Positions 9,071 to 15,190 of a DNA stretch of 64,000 nucleotides are shown here, piece after piece. Both the position numbers and the translations under genes were made by a program. Each line of letters begins with the position of its first letter. Positions within the stretch are counted from its first letter, which is position 1. The stretch spans positions 8,299,886 through 8,363,885 of the forward strand of contig NZ_CP051204.2 in assembly GCF_012516375.2 (NCBI RefSeq), read 5' to 3'. The notes under the pieces were generated by a model that saw nothing but the letters and a program-made list of their open reading frames with translations, was not told the DNA's origin and searched no databases. This DNA is from Chitinophaga oryzae (lineage in GTDB: Bacteria > Bacteroidota > Bacteroidia > Chitinophagales > Chitinophagaceae).

Positions 9071-9140
9071 CATTTTCTGCAATATTATGTAATATTCTGC
9101 AATATTCTGCAATTATTTGCATATCTTTGCAATAAACCGC
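9071..9140. repeat. Helically phased 10-bp tandem repeat array (candidate DeoR operator)
   Basis: Seven consecutive 10-bp units can be laid out from 9071: units ending in TGC or a close variant occur at exact 10-bp spacing (9078-9080, 9088-9090, 9098-9100, 9108-9110, 9118-9120, 9128-9130, 9138-9140). The best unit is AATATTCTGC, present identically at 9091-9100 and 9101-9110. It covers the divergent promoter region between the DeoR-type gene and the nucleotidase gene. Confidence 0.75.
9122..9129 (+). promoter_or_regulatory. Putative -7 box of the deoxyribonucleotidase gene
   Basis: TATCTTTG matches the TAnnTTTG consensus and lies 16 bp before the ATG at 9146. It is embedded in the phased repeat array, so a protein bound to the array would block it. 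Confidence 0.55.
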
Positions 9141-9145
9141 AAAAT

Positions 9146-9685
9146 ATGGCAAGAATAGCAATAGACATGGACAACGTAATGGCGGACATATACAGTCATT
9201 ACCTTCATTACTACGAAACATCGCACGGCATTAAGCTGGATTCGCGTGACTTACACGGCGTTCCTGAAGGGGAGATACTGCCTGACGGGCTGATAAGGAA
9301 ATTTTTATTGACGCCGGGCTTTTTCCGGACGGCGCCGGTGATGCCGGGCAGCCAGGAAGTGATCAAGGCCCTGATGGAGAAATATGAAGTCTTCATTGTA
9401 TCTGCGGCCATGGAATTTCCACAGTCACTCCGCGAAAAACTGGAATGGCTGCATGAACATTTCCCCTTCATCAGCTGGCACAATATTGTGCTCTGCGGCT
9501 CTAAAACCATTGTGAATGCCGACATCATGATTGACGACTACGACAAGAACCTGCGGCATTTTAAGGGAAGGCAGTTGTTGTTTACAGCCCCGCATAATGT
9601 TCATCTGACAGATTACGAGCGGGTACACAACTGGGAAGAAGTAGCAGCAGCGCTGGAGGTAGAAATTCCGGCTGCCCGGGTATAA
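9146..9685 (+). CDS. 5'(3')-deoxyribonucleotidase-like HAD phosphatase
   Basis: A 179-residue HAD-superfamily protein of the NT5C type, which removes phosphate from deoxyribonucleoside monophosphates. Motif I is IAIDMDNVMADI near the N-terminus, with the nucleophile and acid/base aspartates D7 and D9. Motif II is the IVSAA segment after EVFIVS, and the final motif is ADIMIDDYDKNL with the metal-binding aspartates. The length is usual. It is divergent from a DeoR regulator across a repeat array, suggesting shared control with nucleoside or sugar metabolism. Family assignment is good; the exact substrate is inferred. Confidence 0.85.
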   Translation: MARIAIDMDNVMADIYSHYLHYYETSHGIKLDSRDLHGVPEGEILPDGLIRKFLLTPGFFRTAPVMPGSQEVIKALMEKYEVFIVSAAMEFPQSLREKLEWLHEHFPFISWHNIVLCGSKTIVNADIMIDDYDKNLRHFKGRQLLFTAPHNVHLTDYERVHNWEEVAAALEVEIPAARV

Positions 9686-9725
9686 CCACAATGGGGGATA
9701 ACATGACCGGCTGGTTACAGGAGGC

Positions 9726-10334
9726 TTACCCCCTCTTCGCTTTTCCTTTACGGAGCGTGGCCAGCTCTTTCTTCATTTTAAGCACATCGTCTTTGAGGGC
9801 TGTATAGTTCTTCAGCAGTTGATTGTGCTCTTCCAGTATTTTATAATATTTCTCCCGCAGCACCATCATTTCCTCGCTGTCGGTCTGCCTTGTTTCCTGC
9901 GTGGTGCCGGGATTCAGAAAGGCTTCCGGGGTCATATCCAGTCCACGGGCTACCCGGTCCAGTTCATCCGGTGAGAAAGTCTCTTTTTCAAAAACATTAT
10001 ACATGGTGCGCCTGCTCATATTGAGGCGCTCTGCCAGTTTGCTCTTGTTGAGCCCTTTCTCCGCAATCAGGTGCTGAAGGCGGTTTCCATGGTGTATACT
10101 TTTCCCGTTGGCCAGCTGCATTGTGCCGTTCCAGCGGATAAACTCATCCGGCGTGATACCGATAATTTCACAGAAACGTTCCAGGTTGACCCGCTTCATA
10201 TCCCCGTTCCGCAAGTGATAGTGGGCGATCTGGTTGGTGAAGCCGGCCATTTTTGCAAAATCGATGATTTTGATTTTTTTCTGCTTCAGTATCTGCTTTA
10301 ATCGCTGGCCCATATGTATCAAACTCGACTGCAT
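9726..10334 (-). CDS. Transcriptional regulator with two XRE-type HTH domains and a coiled-coil tail
   Basis: This 202-residue protein has two consecutive helix-turn-helix segments, a layout less common than the single Cro/C1 domain. The first is around residues 8-65 (MGQRLKQILKQKKIKIIDFAK...), the second around 82-135 (RLQHLIAEKGLNKSKLAERL NMSRRTMYNVFEKE). Residues 150-195 are charged and heptad-like (LREKYYKILEEHNQLLKNY...), probably a dimerising coiled coil. An ATG at 10313 is an alternative start. The AT-rich gap upstream contains TGATC-type inverted repeats that could be its sites. The target genes are unknown. Confidence 0.8.
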   Translation of the reverse strand: MQSSLIHMGQRLKQILKQKKIKIIDFAKMAGFTNQIAHYHLRNGDMKRVNLERFCEIIGITPDEFIRWNGTMQLANGKSIHHGNRLQHLIAEKGLNKSKLAERLNMSRRTMYNVFEKETFSPDELDRVARGLDMTPEAFLNPGTTQETRQTDSEEMMVLREKYYKILEEHNQLLKNYTALKDDVLKMKKELATLRKGKAKRG

Positions 10335-10791
10335 CGTTTATGCTTTTTTATAAATAATTGTATAATATAACAATTAATCTTTCATTTCGTAAATAAAATT
10401 ATCAAATCGCGTTAAAAAATAATAAAATGATTACGGTAGGTAGCATAATGATCCGATGCGCTAACTTTTATGCCTATACGTAGGCTGAAAAAATTATTTC
10501 ACGATCATTTTGAGTAAAACCAGGATAAAATGATCTTAAAAATCGTACAGTAAACACTCAATTATCATAATGATAAATATCCGTTGAAACTGATCGGAAA
10601 TCTGTCCGGCAATCGCCCCAAAACCAATACCACAAAGGGTGGCATGAATTTTATATAACAAATAGTGTAATTTTATGCTGATAATTTTCACAGTTATAAT
10701 CCTATTTACTGACAGCTACAATTAATATCATTTTGCAACCGTCCGTACGGGATAACTGTGATTCCATTGTTCATCATAAAAGATTGTTGTT
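10335..10791. other. AT-rich gap with TGATC-type inverted repeats
   Basis: No gene is visible in this 457-bp stretch. It holds an inverted repeat GATCATTTT (10503-10511) / AAAATGATC (10527-10535) and another, TTATCA (10562-10567) / TGATAA (10571-10576). These are plausible regulator sites between the two-HTH regulator and the small gene at 10792. Confidence 0.45.
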
Positions 10792-11064
10792 ATGAGTAAG
10801 GAGTCACCCAACCTCTTATTTTCCATTCATGAAAAGTTTTCGGGCATGGCTGCCCTCTTCCGGGAAAGGGTATGTCAGGACTGTAACTGGAGCACGCCCA
10901 CCTTCTACCGGAAAATGCGCGCCAAAGAAGGACGCGGCAACGCTGAAACCTCCAGGCAGAGCGCCTTTCTGAGCAGTGCGGAGAAAAAACGCATTGTGGA
11001 AATCATGGATGAAGTGTACAATACCTTCTGGAAATCGGCGATCAAGTATCGTACCCCCAGGTAA
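10792..11064 (+). CDS. Small hypothetical protein
   Basis: A 90-residue charged protein, no signal peptide, no membrane segment. I do not recognise a family. The middle part TPTFYRKMRAKEG resembles a recognition-helix pattern, and the part before it (FRERVCQDCNWSTPTFYRK) could be a short HTH-like fold, so a DNA-binding role is possible but unproven. It follows the AT-rich gap and is followed by a long imperfect hairpin. Start chosen at the ATG 10792, which has no Shine-Dalgarno, as is usual here. Base composition resembles that of its neighbours. Confidence 0.6.
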   Translation: MSKESPNLLFSIHEKFSGMAALFRERVCQDCNWSTPTFYRKMRAKEGRGNAETSRQSAFLSSAEKKRIVEIMDEVYNTFWKSAIKYRTPR

Positions 11065-11117
11065 ACAGCCTGCTACAGGCCTTCCGGCGCCCTGCCTTGC
11101 CAACCTGTCCTTCTTTC

Positions 11118-11193
11118 AGCACCTTTAGCGGCATCCCTTTACCAGTCTGCCCCCGCGGGCAATGGCTATTGCTGTGCCCTAAAGGTGCTTTTA
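11118..11193 (+). terminator. Long imperfect inverted repeat ending in TTTT
   Basis: AGCACCTTTAG (11118-11128) pairs perfectly with CTAAAGGTGCT (11179-11189), extended inwards by GGCA/TGCC. The roughly 40-nt interior carries its own GCCC...GGGC hairpin. A TTTT run follows on the plus strand. It lies 53 bp after the small ORF and probably terminates it. Confidence 0.6.
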
Positions 11194-11338
11194 CCATGGC
11201 CTTTCTTCCAACCCATTTTGAAAAATAATCTGGTTTTAATATGATTTTTTAGATTTTTTCTAGCATACCGTCGGGTTTTTCTTAAATTTAAAGCCCGTTA
11301 GGAAAAAATCTACTTAACCAATAAACATTCATGGTGCT

Positions 11339-13252
11339 ATGTCGTACCCTTACCAGATCAAGACTATAGAAGATTATCAACAGGCTTATCAGCAGAGTGT
11401 AATAGACCCGGAAGGCTTCTGGGCCAATGTGGCAGACCACTTCCTGTGGCGCCGCAAGTGGGACAAAGTACTGGACTGGAACTTCAAGGACCCTGAAATC
11501 AAATGGTTCTCCGGTGCTAAAATGAATATTACCGAGAACTGTCTGGACCGCCACCTCGGCACCCTCGGCAACTCCCCGGCCATTATCTGGGAACCCAACG
11601 ACCCGGAAGAACGCCATCGCATCATCACCTATCGTGACTTGTTCAACAAAGTATGCCAGTTCGCCAACGTACTGAAAAACAACGGCGTTAAAAAAGGCGA
11701 CCGTGTTTGTATTTATATGGGTATGATCCCTGAACTGGCGATCGCTGTACTGGCCTGCGCCCGCATTGGCGCCGTCCACTCCGTGGTGTTCGGCGGTTTC
11801 AGCGCCCAGTCCATCGCCGACAGGATCCAGGACGCACAAGCCAGCCTCGTCATCACCTGCGACGGCGCTTACCGCGGCAATAAAGACATCCCCCTGAAGT
11901 CCGTGATCGACGACGCCCTCATGGCCTGTCCCACGGTAAAAAAAGTGATCGTATGCACCCGTACCCGCACTCCGGTGAGCATGCTCAAAGGAAGAGACGT
12001 ATGGTGGGAAGATGAAATCAAACAGGTGGAAACCATGGGCAACCCTCCCTGCGCGGCGGAAGAAATGGACGCGGAAGACATGCTCTTCATCCTGTACACT
12101 TCCGGCTCTACCGGCAAACCCAAAGGTGTAGTACACACCTGCGGCGGCTACATGGTATATGCCAACTACTCTTTCGTGAACACCTTCCAGTACCAGCCCG
12201 GCGAAGTATTTTTCTGTACTGCCGACATCGGCTGGATCACTGGTCACAGCTATATCGTATACGGCCCCCTCAGCGCCGGCGCCACCACCCTCATGTTTGA
12301 AGGTGTGCCCACCTACCCGGATGCCGGCCGCCTCTGGGAAATCGTCGACAAATTCCGTGTTGACACCCTGTATACCGCCCCCACCGCCATCCGCAGCCTG
12401 ATGGGCTATGGCCTCGGCCCTGTCAACCACAAAGACCTCAGCTCGCTCAAAAAGCTGGGTTCCGTCGGTGAACCGATCAACGAAGAAGCATGGCACTGGT
12501 TTAAAGACAATATCGGTAAAGGCCGCTGCCCCATCGTAGACACCTGGTGGCAGACAGAAACCGGCGGTATCATGATCACCCCCATCGCCGGCATCACCAA
12601 AGAGAAACCAGGCTTCGCCACCCTACCGCTGCCAGGCGTACAACCTATCCTGGTAGACGAAAACGGCCAGGAAATAAAAGGCAACGGCGTTAATGGTAAC
12701 CTCTGCATCAAATTCCCGTGGCCCGGCATGCTCCGTACTACCTACGGCGATCATGAACGCTTTCGCAAAACATACTTCTCCACTTACGAGAACCTGTACT
12801 TCACCGGCGACGGCTGTCAACGCGACGAAGACGGCTACTACCGCATCACCGGCCGCGTGGACGACGTACTCAACGTAAGCGGCCACCGTATCGGCACCGC
12901 TGAAGTGGAAAATGCGATCAATATGCACGCCGGCGTCATCGAAAGCGCCATAGTAGGTTATCCGCATGATATCAAAGGACAGGGCATCTATGCTTATGTG
13001 ATCATGGAAAGAATGTCACATGAACCGGAACTGACCAAAAAAGATATCGCTCAAACCGTTTCCCGCATTATCGGCCCCATCGCCAAACCGGATAAAATCC
13101 AGTTTGTAAGCGGCCTGCCCAAAACACGCTCCGGTAAGATCATGCGTCGCATCCTGCGCAAAATCGCGGAAAACGACCTCGACAACCTCGGCGATACCTC
13201 TACCCTCCTCGATCCGGCTGTGGTAGATGAAATCAAGAAAGGCAAGCTGTAA
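11339..13252 (+). CDS. acs: Acetyl-CoA synthetase
   Basis: A 637-residue AMP-forming acetate:CoA ligase. It activates acetate to acetyl-AMP and then acetyl-CoA. The AMP-binding loop YTSGSTGKPKGVVH is at about residues 250-263, WWQTETGG is the usual adenine-site motif around 400, and the C-terminal PKTRSGKIMRRILR contains the lysine that is acetylated in regulated enzymes. Length and start (MSYPYQIKTIEDYQQAYQQS) are normal. The gene stands alone on the plus strand. Its stop codon is followed after 3 bp by inverted-repeat element A, which fills the gap to the next gene. Confidence 0.96.
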   Translation: MSYPYQIKTIEDYQQAYQQSVIDPEGFWANVADHFLWRRKWDKVLDWNFKDPEIKWFSGAKMNITENCLDRHLGTLGNSPAIIWEPNDPEERHRIITYRDLFNKVCQFANVLKNNGVKKGDRVCIYMGMIPELAIAVLACARIGAVHSVVFGGFSAQSIADRIQDAQASLVITCDGAYRGNKDIPLKSVIDDALMACPTVKKVIVCTRTRTPVSMLKGRDVWWEDEIKQVETMGNPPCAAEEMDAEDMLFILYTSGSTGKPKGVVHTCGGYMVYANYSFVNTFQYQPGEVFFCTADIGWITGHSYIVYGPLSAGATTLMFEGVPTYPDAGRLWEIVDKFRVDTLYTAPTAIRSLMGYGLGPVNHKDLSSLKKLGSVGEPINEEAWHWFKDNIGKGRCPIVDTWWQTETGGIMITPIAGITKEKPGFATLPLPGVQPILVDENGQEIKGNGVNGNLCIKFPWPGMLRTTYGDHERFRKTYFSTYENLYFTGDGCQRDEDGYYRITGRVDDVLNVSGHRIGTAEVENAINMHAGVIESAIVGYPHDIKGQGIYAYVIMERMSHEPELTKKDIAQTVSRIIGPIAKPDKIQFVSGLPKTRSGKIMRRILRKIAENDLDNLGDTSTLLDPAVVDEIKKGKL

Positions 13253-13253
13253 A

Positions 13254-13377
13254 TCATTTACGGATTTTTTGATTTTGATATTTGGTTATTTAAAATGCAG
13301 CGGAGATCACATGATATTGTATGATCTTCGCTGCATTTTAAATATCAAAATCAAAAAATCACAAATCCGTAAATCCC
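13254..13377. repeat. Intergenic inverted-repeat element A
   Basis: The left arm from ATTTACGGATTTTTTGATTT (13256 on) is matched by the right arm ending at 13374, with small mismatches. The centre carries AAAATGCAGCGGAGATCA and GATCTTCGCTGCATTTT. The element fills the gap between the acs stop (13252) and the next ATG (13378). A 23-nt block at 13280-13302 is identical to 51263-51285 in element F. Confidence 0.9.
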
Positions 13378-14322
13378 ATGCGGCGTTTCTTCAAAAGAGC
13401 CCTTTATACCCTGCTGTTCTTCGTGCTGGTGTTCAACTGCATTGTGGCTTTCCATGCCTATAAATTCACCCACTTCTCAGAAAATAACCGCCACCGGAAC
13501 AAGCGGCCGGAGGAAATGAACATCGGGGAAAAACTCAACATGATCTTCTTCGGCGTGCGGCTCTCCAAATCCATTACCAGCGCAAAGCCCAACATCCCGT
13601 ACGATACCGTGCTGCTGCTCACTGCCAACGGATTACATCTCGAAGGCTGGTGGATGCCGGTACCAAAGCCCAAAGGCACCGTCCTCCTTTTCCACGGCTA
13701 TGGCGGCAATAAAGGCTCGCACCTGCCGGAAGCTTACTGGTTCCGCCAGCTGGGATACAATACTTTCCTGGTAGACTTCCGGGCCCATGGCAACAGTGAC
13801 GGCACCACCTGCACCATCGGCTATAAAGAAGCAGAAGATGTGAAGCTGGCATGGGACTACGCAAGGTCCCGTTGCGACAAGCCTATCGCTCTCTGGGGCA
13901 TGAGCATGGGCGCGGCTGCCATCATGAAAGCAGTGCCGGAATATCACCTCACACCGCAGAAAATTATCCTCGAATCCCCATTCGCCACCCTCCTAGATGC
14001 GGTGAAAAGCCGCATGCGGGCCGTACACCTGCCGGCTACGCCGTTCTCCCAGCTGCTTACCTTCTGGGGCGGCCTGGAACTGGGTTTCTGGGGCTTTGAT
14101 CATAACCCGCAGGACTATGCCCGCCGGATAAAGGTGCCGGTACTCTACTGCTGGGGCCAGCAGGACATCAGGGTTACACCCGATGAAACACAGCGCGTAT
14201 TCCGCCAACTGGCCACTCCGCAAAAACAACTGCATATTTTTAAAGACGCCGGGCATCAGTCCTTCTGCCAGAAAGACGGCTCCGTATGGAAACAGCTGGT
14301 AAAGGAATTTATGGCACAATAA
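13378..14322 (+). CDS. Alpha/beta hydrolase with N-terminal membrane anchor
   Basis: A 314-residue protein with an uncleaved-type signal or anchor at residues 5-27 (FKRALYTLLFFVLVFNCIVAF) and an alpha/beta hydrolase fold after it. HGYGGNKG is the oxyanion region, GMSMGAAA (near residue 180) is the nucleophile elbow with the catalytic serine, and DAGHQSF near the end holds the histidine. The acid is probably in the WGQQDIRVTPDE segment. Members of this group are annotated as serine aminopeptidase S33 or BAAT-like hydrolases; the substrate is unknown. The start codon directly abuts the right arm of inverted-repeat element A, so a read-through transcript would begin with a strong hairpin. Confidence 0.85.
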   Translation: MRRFFKRALYTLLFFVLVFNCIVAFHAYKFTHFSENNRHRNKRPEEMNIGEKLNMIFFGVRLSKSITSAKPNIPYDTVLLLTANGLHLEGWWMPVPKPKGTVLLFHGYGGNKGSHLPEAYWFRQLGYNTFLVDFRAHGNSDGTTCTIGYKEAEDVKLAWDYARSRCDKPIALWGMSMGAAAIMKAVPEYHLTPQKIILESPFATLLDAVKSRMRAVHLPATPFSQLLTFWGGLELGFWGFDHNPQDYARRIKVPVLYCWGQQDIRVTPDETQRVFRQLATPQKQLHIFKDAGHQSFCQKDGSVWKQLVKEFMAQ

Positions 14323-14325
14323 AAA

Positions 14326-14357
14326 AGCGCGCACCATCCGAGTGGAGCGCGCTCTTC
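14326..14357 (+). terminator. Terminator of the alpha/beta hydrolase gene
   Basis: AGCGCGC (14326-14332) pairs with GCGCGCT (14347-14353), extended inwards by CCA/TGG after one mismatch. A short T-rich stretch follows. It lies right after the stop at 14322. Confidence 0.7.
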
Positions 14358-14390
14358 ACAGGATCTGACCCGCCGTATATATTGGAGTCA

Positions 14391-14414
14391 TGGTACAGTA
14401 TTGAACCTGTACCA
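14391..14414. other. 8-bp hairpin in convergent gap
   Basis: TGGTACAG (14391-14398) pairs with CTGTACCA (14407-14414) around an 8-nt loop. Read on the minus strand the loop resembles a tRNA T-loop, but no full tRNA can be folded. The role is unknown. Confidence 0.4.
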
Positions 14415-14505
14415 CTAGATGCCGTACACAATGGTTGCAGTATAAAGTTACTTACTTGTGCTGCCATTGGAAAACACCTGCTGTCTCCACAAAAACCTTT
14501 CCTTT

Positions 14506-15075
14506 TTATCGGCGTATCACCACCGGTGTGCCTACTTTAACAATTTCATATAATTCGTTCACGTCCCCGTTTTTCATGCTCACACAGCCCAGCGTCCAGT
14601 TGATGCGGCTGTCCACGTAATTGTCGCGGATACCGGCACCATATTCCACACCGTGTATCCCGATACCGCCGCCCATACTTGCTCCCTGCGACAAGCTGCC
14701 GTCGCTTTGCCGCTGAAAAAATTTCTGTTTCGAATCTTCATTCGGGTAATCCAGCAACATAAAACGGCTCCATCGATTGTCCATGCGTTTGGTCTGAATA
14801 CGGAAGGTTCCTTCCGGTGTTTTGCGATCGCCTTCCACCAGCTTGTCTCCCTGGTCTTTGTTGCCAAAAACCACTTTGTAAATTTTGCGCAATGTTACAT
14901 CTTCATACAGATACATCCGGTAATCACTTTTGTCTACCAGGAGGAAAATCTTGTCCGGATTGATATTGCCGGGAGTCAGCCGTACACTGTACAGATCAGC
15001 GCTGCTCCCAACAAACCCGGACAACGGCATCAGCAACAGTAGCACTGCGTATCCGTAAATTCGATACATTTTCAT
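14506..15075 (-). CDS. L,D-transpeptidase (YkuD domain)
   Basis: A 189-residue secreted protein when started at the ATG at 15075 (MKMYRIYGYAVLLLLMPLSG, a signal peptide). The frame reaches back to 15147, but that extension would lie in the terminator hairpin of the upstream gene, so the shorter start is preferred. The YkuD catalytic region is present near the C-terminus: GIHGVEYG with the conserved His, and NWTLGCVSMKN with the nucleophilic Cys in the S/TxGC context. Such enzymes form 3-3 crosslinks in peptidoglycan or attach proteins to it. It is transcribed away from the M16 protease terminator. Function in wall remodelling is inferred from the family. Confidence 0.9.
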   Translation of the reverse strand: MKMYRIYGYAVLLLLMPLSGFVGSSADLYSVRLTPGNINPDKIFLLVDKSDYRMYLYEDVTLRKIYKVVFGNKDQGDKLVEGDRKTPEGTFRIQTKRMDNRWSRFMLLDYPNEDSKQKFFQRQSDGSLSQGASMGGGIGIHGVEYGAGIRDNYVDSRINWTLGCVSMKNGDVNELYEIVKVGTPVVIRR

Positions 15076-15137
15076 AGGGCGATTAAATAATCCTGATAAC
15101 GCCACAGGATAATTATTTATTGCAGTAAAATAAAAAA

Positions 15138-15170
15138 AGCGCAGCATACAAACAGGCTGTATGCTGCGCT
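15138..15170 (-). terminator. Rho-independent terminator of the M16 protease gene
   Basis: AGCGCAGCATACA (15138-15150) and TGTATGCTGCGCT (15158-15170) form a 13-bp perfect stem with a 7-nt loop. On the minus strand it is followed by a run of T. It lies 21 bp after the protease stop. Confidence 0.9.
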
Positions 15171-15190
15171 GGTATTCCTTCTATGTAATA

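Noticed and set aside
14391..14414. tRNA-like T-arm on the minus strand
   Set aside because: The loop resembles a T-loop, but the stem is 8 bp, the loop has 8 nt and no acceptor, D or anticodon arm can be drawn around it. It is kept only as a hairpin.
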